Made by a program: the position numbers and the translations under genes
Assembly: GCA_023443225.1 (NCBI GenBank)
Contig: JAEZVF010000015.1
Span: 22,399 to 86,398 of the forward strand
Origin: Bacillota bacterium
GTDB lineage: Bacteria; Bacillota; Clostridia; Lachnospirales; Lachnospiraceae
DNA length: 64,000 bases
Direction of reading: 5' to 3'
Notes under the pieces: model-generated
Seen by the model: only the letters and a program-made list of their open reading frames with translations
What the model was told of the DNA's origin: nothing
Database searches by the model: none
Shown here: piece after piece, positions 49,314 to 58,340 of the stretch
How positions within the stretch are numbered: position 1 is the first letter of the stretch
Layout of the letters: each line of letters opens with the position of its first letter

Positions 49314-50129
49314 ATGTTAAGAATTGGTGAATTTTCAAATCTCACGGGTATCAGCATTCATATGCTTCGTAACTATGATAAAATTGGTTTGCTTACACCA
49401 GAATACACAGATAAGACCAATGGATATCGATATTACAATGAACACCAGATTGTTTTTGCTAATCAAATTCAGGTATTAAAAAATCTTGGATTTGGATTAA
49501 AAGAAATCGCCACAATTCAAATGCAAAGTGGTTCCAATGAGAATATCATCCAGTTTGTTCAAATGAAGCAAAAGGAAAAGCAAGATGAGTTAGATAATAT
49601 CAAGCAGCAAATGCAATTTATGGAGCAAGCCATACGGGATTTGAAAAAGCAGGACATGTGCGCACTTTCTGTAGTAATAAAAGTAATACCTGCCCGAAAG
49701 GTGGCAAGTTACAGGGGGATACTGCATCAATTTTCAGAGGAAGGTATTCTGTGGACGGAATTGATGAAATGCTGTGATCAATTAGGAGTACGATTTTCAG
49801 AAGTAGAGTATTCGTTTTCGATTACACATCAATATGATGTAAGAAATTCACTGATTGATGTAGAAGTACAACGGGTTGTGGAAAAATTGTACCAAGATTC
49901 AGATAAAGTACATTTTTTTGAAGTTCCAGAATGTATTGCAGCAACAATTGCATTTCAAGGAGTATATACTAAAATTAGTAATGTGATTAACTATATGACT
50001 AATTGGATCAAAGAAAACAAATATCAATTTTGCGGGAAATCTTTTTCTACCTATTATAAATCTCCTGGAAATGAAACAAATCCAGAGAAATTTATCACAG
50101 AGATATGTTTTCCAATTAAAAAAATATAA
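49314..50129 (+). CDS. MerR-family regulator with GyrI-like effector domain (BmrR type)
   Basis: Residues 1-70 are the MerR HTH (FSNLTGISIHMLRNYDKIGL, NGYRYYNEHQI). A long coiled-coil dimer helix follows to about 115. The rest is a GyrI-like ligand domain (VIPARKVASYRGIL ... FSTYYKSPGNETNPEKFITE). Such proteins activate genes when binding lipophilic cations or peptides. GGAGAG is 8 nt upstream. It probably regulates the BtrH_N gene 73 nt downstream and perhaps the peptide gene. Confidence 0.87.
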   Translation: MLRIGEFSNLTGISIHMLRNYDKIGLLTPEYTDKTNGYRYYNEHQIVFANQIQVLKNLGFGLKEIATIQMQSGSNENIIQFVQMKQKEKQDELDNIKQQMQFMEQAIRDLKKQDMCALSVVIKVIPARKVASYRGILHQFSEEGILWTELMKCCDQLGVRFSEVEYSFSITHQYDVRNSLIDVEVQRVVEKLYQDSDKVHFFEVPECIAATIAFQGVYTKISNVINYMTNWIKENKYQFCGKSFSTYYKSPGNETNPEKFITEICFPIKKI

Positions 50130-50139
50130 AAAACTATTG

Positions 50140-50170
50140 ACCCTCGTATCATGCGAGGGTTTATTCTTTC
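50140..50170 (+). terminator. Hairpin between merR and the BtrH_N gene
   Basis: ACCCTCG (50140-50146) pairs with CGAGGGT (50154-50160), followed by TTATTCTTTCTTT. It should reduce read-through, implying a separate or attenuated message for the downstream gene. Confidence 0.6.
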
Positions 50171-50202
50171 TTTATGACAAAATAATAAAGGAGAGTATTT
50201 GT

Positions 50203-51273
50203 ATGAGTAAAAGAATAGTATCAGTCCCACATCATAAGGATGATTATGAATGTATGTGGAATGGCATTGAGGATTTGTATATGCATAAAAGTGGAGAAAA
50301 GATACCGCTCGGTTTCTTTTTTAGCTTAAGTGGTATTGGTAATTTTGTCTACCAGAAATTCACTACAGGAGAACTCAAGCGGCGGGCAGCTTGGGGAGAT
50401 GGTAGAACCAAACAGATGTATAAGGAGATCGCGGATATTGTAGGGTTTAGGTACAAGCACATTGAGGGCAGAACATTTGATTATGCTTTACAAGTTGCAA
50501 AAGCTCAAATTGATACAGGAAACCCAGTAGTACTTGGTTGTCTGGATATGTATTATCTAGAGTATTATCCAAAACTCTATCAGAAGTATCATATACCAAT
50601 ACATTATGTGTTAATGGTTGGTTATGACGAGGATCGGAAAAGTGCATATATACTGGATTGTGGTATAGAAACAGTGCAAGAAATATCATATGAGTTATTA
50701 GAAAAGGCAATGAATGTGGAAACAAAAGGGTTATCGCAAAAAAACACAGTATGTACCATTGCTTTTAAGGAAAATTTGAAAAGTGCGATAGAAATTGCGA
50801 AAGAAGCATTTTATCAAAAAGCCAAGAAAATGTTGGTTTCACCAGTTGGATTTATAGGTATACGAGGTATGCTTAAGCTTGCTAAGGAATTTCCTACTTG
50901 GAAGGAAGAATTATCTAAGGAAGACTATGAGGCTGTGTTACGAAATATGGTTATGTTTTCTGGAACAGTTCCACAAATGCCTAACCGTTTATTAGGTATT
51001 AAAGAAGCCGATGTAATTCCTTATATGTGTTGCAGAGAAAGGCTTGCAGGCGTGTTGGCTGAATTAGGAACAAAACATCAGATTATTTCATGGTGTGAAG
51101 CTGCAGAACTCTTTATGCAGAGTGGTATGGTATTAGAAAAAATGGTAGGGCAGATGGTAGAATATCTCTTGGGGGAGAGAAAAAATCTTGATGAAGTTCA
51201 GGAAATGATTCTGTGTGTTGCACAGATAGAAGAACAGGCATTCAGCAAAGTATTAACAGGGGCTAGTATGTGA
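50203..51273 (+). CDS. BtrH N-terminal-domain protein (papain-like fold acyltransferase/peptidase family)
   Basis: It has 356 residues. The first ~190 match the BtrH_N pattern: VPHHKDDYECMWNGIEDLYM (Cys and start of the core helix), then a glycine-rich GFFFSLSGIGNF, and HYVLMVGYDEDRKSAYILDC holding the usual His...Asp. The C-terminal ~150 residues are helical. Studied BtrH is an acyl-ACP:aglycone transferase in butirosin synthesis; most family members are uncharacterised. AAAGGAGAG precedes the ATG at 50203; a longer frame from 50071 overlaps merR and is unlikely. A truncated paralogue lies at 33637. Confidence 0.7.
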   Translation: MSKRIVSVPHHKDDYECMWNGIEDLYMHKSGEKIPLGFFFSLSGIGNFVYQKFTTGELKRRAAWGDGRTKQMYKEIADIVGFRYKHIEGRTFDYALQVAKAQIDTGNPVVLGCLDMYYLEYYPKLYQKYHIPIHYVLMVGYDEDRKSAYILDCGIETVQEISYELLEKAMNVETKGLSQKNTVCTIAFKENLKSAIEIAKEAFYQKAKKMLVSPVGFIGIRGMLKLAKEFPTWKEELSKEDYEAVLRNMVMFSGTVPQMPNRLLGIKEADVIPYMCCRERLAGVLAELGTKHQIISWCEAAELFMQSGMVLEKMVGQMVEYLLGERKNLDEVQEMILCVAQIEEQAFSKVLTGASM

Positions 51274-51344
51274 GTGTTTTTTGAGGTATGTAAGAACGAT
51301 GTAGACTGTCTCTAGATATTTCCTATATTTCCACAACTTAAATA

Positions 51345-51373
51345 TTACAATTTTGTTACACATATGTTACAAT
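51345..51373 (+). promoter_or_regulatory. Promoter of the small-peptide gene, copy 2
   Basis: TTACAA (51345-51350), a 17-nt spacer and TACAAT (51368-51373) with TG one base before it form a good extended promoter. The transcript would begin near 51380 and end at the hairpin at 51558, about 185 nt. Confidence 0.65.
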
Positions 51374-51440
51374 TATGTTGTTCCTAAGAGAAATCAATGA
51401 AATAACATTGATAGCAATCATCATAAAGGAGGCAACCATT

Positions 51441-51518
51441 ATGAGTTTTAAATTTAGTTCATGTAGCGATTTGTTAAATCAAATTTTAAAGTACTGTGGT
51501 TTTGGAACTAGCAACTAA
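51441..51518 (+). CDS. 25-residue two-Cys peptide, copy 2 (complete unit)
   Basis: ATG at 51441 follows AAAGGAGG at an ideal distance. The product starts MSFKFSSCSDLLNQILKYCG and ends FGTSN. Two cysteines are 11 residues apart around an amphipathic segment, and a CGFG motif is near the end. There is no Sec signal. The gene has its own promoter and a strong terminator. The near-identical paralogue at 49022 differs mostly by silent changes. I do not recognise the family; candidates are a modified or secreted signal peptide or a small toxin. The BtrH_N and MerR genes are its neighbours. Confidence 0.8.
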   Translation: MSFKFSSCSDLLNQILKYCGFGTSN

Positions 51519-51567
51519 GTTAATATAATTTATAGGGCCTATCCTAATGGATAGGCCCGTTTTTTGG
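51447..51567 (+). repeat. Direct repeat, copy 2 (peptide and terminator)
   Basis: Partner of 49025-49150. The copy spacing is about 2.42 kb and encloses MerR and BtrH_N, so recombination between copies could delete or amplify that pair. Confidence 0.75.
51535..51566 (+). terminator. Terminator of the peptide gene, also coding for the YesN C-terminus
   Basis: A perfect 10-bp stem GGGCCTATCC (51535-51544) / GGATAGGCCC (51549-51558), loop TAAT, then GTTTTTT. On the minus strand the same bases encode the last residues (KNGPIH) of the convergent response regulator. Confidence 0.9.
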
Positions 51568-53076
51568 TTTATCGCCAATACTTTTTTTGTACTCTGAAGG
51601 TAAACAGTTTTCATACTTTTTGAATTTTTTCGTAAAATAATCAATATCATTATAACCAACGCCAATGGCAGTCTGGCTGACAGAAGCATTTCTTTTCAGC
51701 TGTTCTTTTGCATATTTGATACGGATACGATCGAGATATGTATTGAAAGATTCGCCTATCTCTTTTTTAAATAACTTTCCGAGATAGGAACTATTGTACC
51801 CGTATTGCTCTGCTAGGTTTTCTAATTTTAATGGAGAAGCATAATTGGATTCTATATATTGACAAAGTCTTTTACATGGTTTGTGATTATCATTTTCCGT
51901 TATAAGGTTTACTATTTGTGTAAGCAGCTTTTTAAAATAATCGAAATATTCGTAAAGGAACATAAACTCGGAAACCTTAGCCAAAAAAGCATTATGCCTC
52001 GGAAGCTCCAGCTCGATTTGTGGATAATTGAGGGATAACTCAGTAATAATCTGCTGATAGCTGTTCCCAATTATGAAGCCGATTGAATCGCGGGCAACTT
52101 TCCGTATACATAAGTAATCAGAATATTCTGCAACTAGATCCATAAGAAGGTTGTAGTTCAATGTTAATATTGCATTAATAATAGACTGAGTCTGCTCTAG
52201 AATATCAAAATTCTGAATGGTATAGCTTGGTTTATTACCTTGGAAGGAATATATATAAGAGCTGTCGGCCATAAAAAACATATGATCAATTGTATTTTTG
52301 ATCTCTTTATAATGAGAGTACAAATGGTCAATGTTACGAATGATATCACTATGTATAAAATAAAATTCTGATTTTTTAGTATTTAAAAAATATGTTTTCA
52401 AGAGCTGTTCGTACTCAAGATAACTTTGCCTGGAGGACAGTAGGAGGAATATATCTTGGTTAATGAATACCGTGTATGGATTCTGCGTTTTTATATTATG
52501 TAAAAAATCCTTTTTAGCAACGGAGTTCTCATCTTGAGTTAGTGGATGGATTGCTATCAGTCGATAATAATCACTAGTTAATTCTATTCCATAAGCAACA
52601 GTAATATCCGAGGTGTACTTTAAACGTCCTGTTATAATATCGCTGATTACATTTGATATGGATTGGGTTATGGGTTGTCCTGCGTAAACCGATAATAAGC
52701 TTTCCTTTTCTAATTCATCCTTTGCTGTAAGAATTGCATCGATTAATTCCTTGGTGTCTACCGGCTTAAGCAGATAAGCAGTCACATCATATCGAATAGC
52801 AGATTTTGCATATTCGAAATCAGAATAACCGGAAATTATAATAATTCTTCCCTTAAAACCAGCTTCACGAACTCGCCTTGTAACCTCAATACCATCAATA
52901 TCCTGCATTCGTATATCCAAAAGCACTAACTCAGGGCATAGATCAATGATTTTCTCAATACCCTCCTTACCGTCTTCTGCTTCATAAAATGTTTCATATC
53001 CATATTTCTTCCATGGTATAATAGCCTGGAAACCTCTTCGAATTAGTGCTTCATCATCAATAAATAATACTTTCAT
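51544..53076 (-). CDS. Response regulator, YesN type (receiver + AraC)
   Basis: It has 510 residues. The receiver domain has the acidic pair in LFIDDEALI, phospho-Asp in ELVLLDIRMQDIDGIEV, Ser/Thr in IIIISGYSD and Lys in YLLKPVDT. The middle is a helical linker. The C-terminus has two AraC HTH units (LKLENLAEQYGYNSSYLGKL and SQTAIGVGYNDIDYFTKKFK). Its start overlaps the end of the sensor gene by 20 nt. With YesM it probably senses an extracellular sugar and activates the divergent GH5/ABC operon. Confidence 0.93.
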   Translation of the reverse strand: MKVLFIDDEALIRRGFQAIIPWKKYGYETFYEAEDGKEGIEKIIDLCPELVLLDIRMQDIDGIEVTRRVREAGFKGRIIIISGYSDFEYAKSAIRYDVTAYLLKPVDTKELIDAILTAKDELEKESLLSVYAGQPITQSISNVISDIITGRLKYTSDITVAYGIELTSDYYRLIAIHPLTQDENSVAKKDFLHNIKTQNPYTVFINQDIFLLLSSRQSYLEYEQLLKTYFLNTKKSEFYFIHSDIIRNIDHLYSHYKEIKNTIDHMFFMADSSYIYSFQGNKPSYTIQNFDILEQTQSIINAILTLNYNLLMDLVAEYSDYLCIRKVARDSIGFIIGNSYQQIITELSLNYPQIELELPRHNAFLAKVSEFMFLYEYFDYFKKLLTQIVNLITENDNHKPCKRLCQYIESNYASPLKLENLAEQYGYNSSYLGKLFKKEIGESFNTYLDRIRIKYAKEQLKRNASVSQTAIGVGYNDIDYFTKKFKKYENCLPSEYKKSIGDKPKNGPIH

Positions 53077-54856
53077 CAGAATAATCCTCCCGTATAGGCA
53101 ATTTAATAGTGACAGTGGTTCCTACAGATAATTCACTGGTGATGTAAAGCCCGTACGGTTCGCCGTAAAATAACCGGATACGGTTATATACATTACGAAT
53201 CCCGATACTATTCGAAGGGGAAAGTACATCGTTATTTAAACTATCGTTGAGTTTAGTAAGGTTCTCTATTGTCATTCCTACGCCATTGTCATGTATGGTA
53301 ATTATTAGATTCTTATCCCTTGTTAAAATAGTTATATCGATAAGTCCACCAACCTTTTTCGTAGAAAACCCATGAGTAAAAGCATTTTCTACAATGGGCT
53401 GGAGAATAAGAGGAAGTACATATGTTTTACTAATATCAAGTTTGGGGCTGATATGTATATCATAATTAATCTTATCCTGAAAACGAAAATGCTGTATTTC
53501 AAAATATGCCCGTAAATATTCAAGTTCATGAGCCAGTGGTACTAATTTGTTTTTATGTTCCAAAGAGAAACGTAGTAGTTTTCCCAATTCCATGATAATA
53601 AAGGTTAATTCTTCCTGACCATTGATAGCAGCCTGCATTCGGATAGACTCCAGAGTATTGAATAAAAAGTGAGGGTTTATCTGGCTGGAAAACAGCTCAA
53701 ATTGTATTTTCTGCTGTTGATTCTCAAGCTCCTTCTTCATAAGTTTCTCATTGAAGATTTCTTCGTTAAGAGCCTGGATAGACAGGATAGTAGAGTTCAT
53801 GTCTTTGAATAATTCACCAAGCTCATCTGTTCCGCTTAAGGAATGTGTTATATTAAAATTACCCTGTGCTATTTTATGCATTTCTTCGCGTACGGTATTT
53901 ACTCGTCTGCTATATAAATTCGTAAAATAATAAATAAGAATAAGTGGAAACACGATAGAAATCATTAGTATAAACACAAAAAGTAAGATTGCATTTCGGA
54001 TTTCATGTAAGTTATTACTAATCGTGATGATTTGAAACTTATCATTGCTATAACGTGCTTTCGTTGAAGATGCATAAGCAAGTACTTTCGTATCTTTATA
54101 AGTGGTAGAATATACTTCACCCTTTTGAAGATTGTTTGAAGGTTTGAAGGGATAGGGAGTGCCTATTTCCTGTGCATTTCCCGAATATACAATTTCTTGA
54201 TTATTAAGGCTGATAATTGTCTGGAAACGATTACCCTCAAACAAGGAACGAAGATAATTATTACTGATACCGATGACAAGAACCGCATAATTATCATCAT
54301 AGGGATTGCTGATATAGCGTACTAATTGAACGCTGGTATAGCTGTTACTTGAAGAAGAATACTCCCAGATTACCTCACCCGAACTGGATAGGGCTGCCTT
54401 GTACCAGGCAGTTTTTTTAATGTCTGGAGTAATGAGCTGAAACTTTCCGCTGCTAATCATAGTCGGATTATTTATATAAAGTGTTATATTTGATATTTCT
54501 GTGTAATTGGTTTTAAAGGTATCCAGCAGAGTATAGTTCCGGTAAGCTTTGTATACATCATTTTCAGACATATAATCCGTGGTAATAAGGGAAAGCAAAA
54601 CAGAATCCGAGCATATGATGTTGGATATGTTTGAAAAAAGGTAGGTTGTATTATAGATAATATTTCGGGCACGGTTGTTTTCGGCTGATAATTGTGATTT
54701 CTCAAACTGCAGCATTTTCGAATTTGTCGAACCTATAGAAATTGAGCCTATGATAATAATGGGGATAATTCCGGTAATCAAATAAATAGACAGTAGCTTA
54801 TTTTTTGTTTTTAGGTTATTGATAAAATCAGTTAATTGTTGCAATAATTTCTTCAT
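53057..54856 (-). CDS. Sensor histidine kinase, YesM type
   Basis: It has 599 residues. Membrane helices lie near 19-41 and near 285-310, with a large extracellular sensor domain between (dCache-like). A HAMP region follows (RREEMHKIAQGNF-like), then the His_kinase domain with phosphoacceptor His in INPHFLFNTLESIRMQA, N box PIVENAFTHGF and G box HDNGVGM. The start follows GGAG at 6 nt. It is coupled to the YesN gene and divergent from the GH5 gene 289 bp away; that gap holds no gene. Confidence 0.92.
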   Translation of the reverse strand: MKKLLQQLTDFINNLKTKNKLLSIYLITGIIPIIIIGSISIGSTNSKMLQFEKSQLSAENNRARNIIYNTTYLFSNISNIICSDSVLLSLITTDYMSENDVYKAYRNYTLLDTFKTNYTEISNITLYINNPTMISSGKFQLITPDIKKTAWYKAALSSSGEVIWEYSSSSNSYTSVQLVRYISNPYDDNYAVLVIGISNNYLRSLFEGNRFQTIISLNNQEIVYSGNAQEIGTPYPFKPSNNLQKGEVYSTTYKDTKVLAYASSTKARYSNDKFQIITISNNLHEIRNAILLFVFILMISIVFPLILIYYFTNLYSRRVNTVREEMHKIAQGNFNITHSLSGTDELGELFKDMNSTILSIQALNEEIFNEKLMKKELENQQQKIQFELFSSQINPHFLFNTLESIRMQAAINGQEELTFIIMELGKLLRFSLEHKNKLVPLAHELEYLRAYFEIQHFRFQDKINYDIHISPKLDISKTYVLPLILQPIVENAFTHGFSTKKVGGLIDITILTRDKNLIITIHDNGVGMTIENLTKLNDSLNNDVLSPSNSIGIRNVYNRIRLFYGEPYGLYITSELSVGTTVTIKLPIREDYSDESIIY

Positions 54857-55145
54857 ACTTACTCCAGTGTTTATCTTCAGATTTATGCTAATCTTAATTT
54901 ACATTTACTATAACAGTAGAAAAGCTAATCATCAATAGGTTTATTTTTTATAAAGTATCATATCTAAAAATTACGGATGCATGTAGAATAGTTCAGGTAT
55001 TCGTTTGATATGGAATTATTACGGATGAAAGTGGGATTTGTCATGTATGAAGTAGTAAGAAAATTTATTATCATTAACTATAATGCATTGTTATGGAAGA
55101 CACATCACATTCCATGGTTGGAAAATTTAAAAGGAGAAAAATTGA

Positions 55146-56165
55146 ATGAAAAAGTGGACTGGTTATAGGAAAGGAATTAATCTGGGAGGCTGGTTATCTC
55201 AGTGCAAATATGAAAAATATCATTATGATACCTTTATTACCGAGAAAGATATAGAAACAATTGCCTTATGGGGGGCGGATCATGTACGTCTTCCGATTGA
55301 TTATGAGGTAATCGACAAAATAGAGGAAACAGGAACCGCTGTGGGACTACAGTATATAAACCATTGTTTGGATTGGTGCAAAAAGTATCATCTAAATATT
55401 ATTCTTGATCTGCATAAGGTTCCGGGCTTTTCTTTTTGTGAGACGGATACAAGCAAGAATAATTTATTTGATAATACAAATCTACAGCAACAATTTTTAA
55501 AAATATGGGATGTATTAGCGCAAATGTATGGAAAATTCAGTGATTTTGTTTCATTTGAACTCTTGAATGAAATTGTAGAACAAGATAGTTTAAGATGGAA
55601 TGCATTGGCAACACAGGCGATACAGATAATTAGAAACCATACGAAAGATACAAATATTGTAGTAGGGGGAATCCAATGGAACAGTGTACATACGTTAGAT
55701 CAGTTGGAACTACCACAGGATGAGAATATAGTATACAATTTCCACTTTTATGAACCGTTTCTCTTCACCCACCAGAGTGCATCCTGGCTAGAATTGATGC
55801 CCAAAGGAGAGCGTAGATATCCGGGAGATATCAATGATTATAGAAGAACCTCAAAAGAGATTAATGCCTTTGGCTCAGGTCTTTACAATAAAGGTATCAC
55901 AAAGCTAGGATGTGATTATTTGTCTTCTCTTATCAATTCGGCTGTGAAGGCTGCTATAGATAATAATGTAAGACTTTATTGCGGAGAATATGGCGTGATT
56001 CAGGATGCTCCTGCTGAAAGTATAGTCAGATGGTATGAGGATATGCACGAGGTGTTTGAGAAATATGGAATAGGCAGAGCTGCATGGACATACAAATCGA
56101 TCGATTTTGGAATTTCTGATTTATACAAGAAAGAAATCCGAGAAATAATCATTGCAAATATCTAA
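55146..56165 (+). CDS. Cytoplasmic GH5 family glycosidase
   Basis: It is a 339-residue (beta/alpha)8 enzyme. The opening RKGINLGGWLSQCKY, the acid/base Glu in VSFELLNEIVE and the nucleophile Glu in RLYCGEYGV mark GH5 (exo-beta-glucanase/cellulase-like). There is no signal peptide, so it hydrolyses oligosaccharides after import. AAAAGGAG lies before the ATG. It opens the operon with two permeases and a binding protein, which suggests beta-glucan or manno-oligosaccharide use. Confidence 0.9.
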   Translation: MKKWTGYRKGINLGGWLSQCKYEKYHYDTFITEKDIETIALWGADHVRLPIDYEVIDKIEETGTAVGLQYINHCLDWCKKYHLNIILDLHKVPGFSFCETDTSKNNLFDNTNLQQQFLKIWDVLAQMYGKFSDFVSFELLNEIVEQDSLRWNALATQAIQIIRNHTKDTNIVVGGIQWNSVHTLDQLELPQDENIVYNFHFYEPFLFTHQSASWLELMPKGERRYPGDINDYRRTSKEINAFGSGLYNKGITKLGCDYLSSLINSAVKAAIDNNVRLYCGEYGVIQDAPAESIVRWYEDMHEVFEKYGIGRAAWTYKSIDFGISDLYKKEIREIIIANI

Positions 56166-56259
56166 AAACTACGGGTGAGTGTGAACTTCCTCGGGTATCT
56201 ATTTCACATAGGTGTTGTTATAATAATTCAACAGAAATGAATAAGGAGGCACATTGAGG

Positions 56260-57204
56260 ATGCATATAAAAAAACTAGGGCTACGTGATTATATGTCCAA
56301 CAAGAAAAATATTGAATCCTTTAAGAAATTGCTTTTAATTCTGCCATTTATGATTTTGTTAGCAGTATTTGCTTATTATCCGCTTTATGGATGGGTATAT
56401 GCATTTTATGATTTCAGACCACCAAAAACATTATCGGAATGTGAGTTTGTAGGGTTACGTTGGTTTATATCGTTGGTAGAAAACGATGTTAAAAGAGCAC
56501 AGATTCTTGAAGTACTAAAAAACACCTTTGCAATGAGCGGATTGGGAATATTAACATCATGGTTGCCGCTTATGTTTGCAATTTTTCTTTCAGAAATAAA
56601 GTGCGGCTGGTATAAAAAGTTAGTTCAAACACTTACAACAATTCCTAATTTTATTAGCTGGGTCCTGGTTTATTCCCTTGCTTTTTCGATCTTCTCTAGT
56701 TCGGGTATGTTGAATGCCTTACTGACTAAACTTGGAGTAATAGATAATCCGATTATGTTCTTGCAATCAGACAAGCATACCTGGCTTAGCATGTGGCTGT
56801 GGGGAATCTGGAAAAGTGTAGGCTGGTCTGCCATTATGTACATTGCTGCTATAGCGGGAATTGATCAGGAACTTTATGAAGCTGCAAAAGTGGATGGTGC
56901 AAAACGGTTTCAGATTATGCGCCATATAACAATTCCATCCCTTATGCCTACATTTTTTATTTTGCTTATGCTAAGCATTGCAAACTTCTTGAATAATGGT
57001 ATGGATCAATATTATGTATTCCAGAATGCATTCAATAGCAAGCATATTCAAGTTCTTGATTTATTTGTATATAATCTTGGCTTAGGTTCAGGAGGTTATT
57101 CGCTGGCAACTGCAATTAGTATATTAAAGAGTCTTGTTAGTATCACCTTACTCTTTGCGGTTAACGGATTATCGAAATTAATCAGAGGAGAATCAATGAT
57201 ATAA
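56260..57204 (+). CDS. Sugar ABC permease, LplB-type
   Basis: It has about 315 residues and six membrane segments. The family motif YYPLYGWVYAFYDFRPPKTL after the first helix and the EAA loop EAAKVDGAKRF are seen. It has normal length, unlike the extended version at 2663. AAGGAGG allows either TTG 56254 (4 nt) or ATG 56260 (10 nt); I prefer the ATG. Confidence 0.9.
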   Translation: MHIKKLGLRDYMSNKKNIESFKKLLLILPFMILLAVFAYYPLYGWVYAFYDFRPPKTLSECEFVGLRWFISLVENDVKRAQILEVLKNTFAMSGLGILTSWLPLMFAIFLSEIKCGWYKKLVQTLTTIPNFISWVLVYSLAFSIFSSSGMLNALLTKLGVIDNPIMFLQSDKHTWLSMWLWGIWKSVGWSAIMYIAAIAGIDQELYEAAKVDGAKRFQIMRHITIPSLMPTFFILLMLSIANFLNNGMDQYYVFQNAFNSKHIQVLDLFVYNLGLGSGGYSLATAISILKSLVSITLLFAVNGLSKLIRGESMI

Positions 57205-57214
57205 GAGGAGAACA

Positions 57215-58117
57215 ATGAAAAAGAATAAAACATCAGTGTCAGACAAAATGATTAACGCAATCATATACACAGTATTCTTTATCTTCATGATACTATGTAT
57301 ATATCCGTTTTATTATCTAATTATCAATACCATAAGTGCAAATGATTTGAGCGCGAATGGGCAGATTATATTTTTACCAAAAAAAATACATTTTAATAAT
57401 TATGTTGATGTAATTAAGATTCCAGGTCTTACTCATGCAGCATTGGTATCGGTAGGAAGAACAGTACTTGGAACATTAGGGACTTTATTGGGTTCTGCGT
57501 TCCTGGGTTTTATGTTTACACAGGAAGATTTAAAAGGCAGACGTTTCTGGTATCGTTATACCGTTATTACTATGTATATCAGCGCGGGTCTGATTCCATG
57601 GTTTATTACTATGATGAATCTTAAATTGACCAATAACTTCTGGGCTTATATATTACCAGCAATCGTTCAACCATTTAATATAATCCTGGTAAAAACATAT
57701 ATTGAGTCTACTCCAAAAGAATTACAGGAAGCCGCGAAGATTGATGGTGCAGGTACACTTAGAATATTTAGTTCTGTCATTATACCGATATCTAAGCCGA
57801 TATTGGCTACGGTTGCAATCTTTTCTTCTGTTGGACAGTGGAATTCTTTCCAGGATACTCTAATCTTGATGACAGATTCGAAGCTTTATACATTACAATA
57901 CGTATTATACCAATACATAAATCAATCGAGTTCCTTGGCAGCGTTGTTCAAGAGTGGAAGCGGAGATGCGGCACTTATGAATTTGGCCAGAATGCAAACA
58001 CCGACATCGGTAAGGATGACAGTAACTGTAATTGTTGTTATTCCCATATTAATTGTATATCCTATTTTTCAAAAATTTTATGTAAAAGGAATCATGATAG
58101 GTTCAGTGAAGGGCTAA
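57215..58117 (+). CDS. Sugar ABC permease, YtcP/CarB-type
   Basis: It has 300 residues and six membrane segments. The EAA loop EAAKIDGAGTLRIF and the C-terminal FYVKGIMIGSVKG are typical. AGAGGAG precedes the ATG, 10 nt after the partner permease stop. Together they form the channel for the sugar delivered by the lipoprotein at 58341. Confidence 0.9.
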   Translation: MKKNKTSVSDKMINAIIYTVFFIFMILCIYPFYYLIINTISANDLSANGQIIFLPKKIHFNNYVDVIKIPGLTHAALVSVGRTVLGTLGTLLGSAFLGFMFTQEDLKGRRFWYRYTVITMYISAGLIPWFITMMNLKLTNNFWAYILPAIVQPFNIILVKTYIESTPKELQEAAKIDGAGTLRIFSSVIIPISKPILATVAIFSSVGQWNSFQDTLILMTDSKLYTLQYVLYQYINQSSSLAALFKSGSGDAALMNLARMQTPTSVRMTVTVIVVIPILIVYPIFQKFYVKGIMIGSVKG

Positions 58118-58340
58118 CATGGTGAAATACATGTTGTTATGAGTTACCAAAACAGGTGAAAGTATATGACAGATATCTTGGATGATTTCACATGGATAGT
58201 TAACAATCAGTTCCTTTGGATATTAGCTGATTGTATCTATAAATAATCTAAGAGCAAGGTCAGCTATGCCTCGCAAAACCGTATAAGAACATGGGGTTTA
58301 GAGTTTTATTCATAGCTATAATAATTATTTGGAGGTATTT

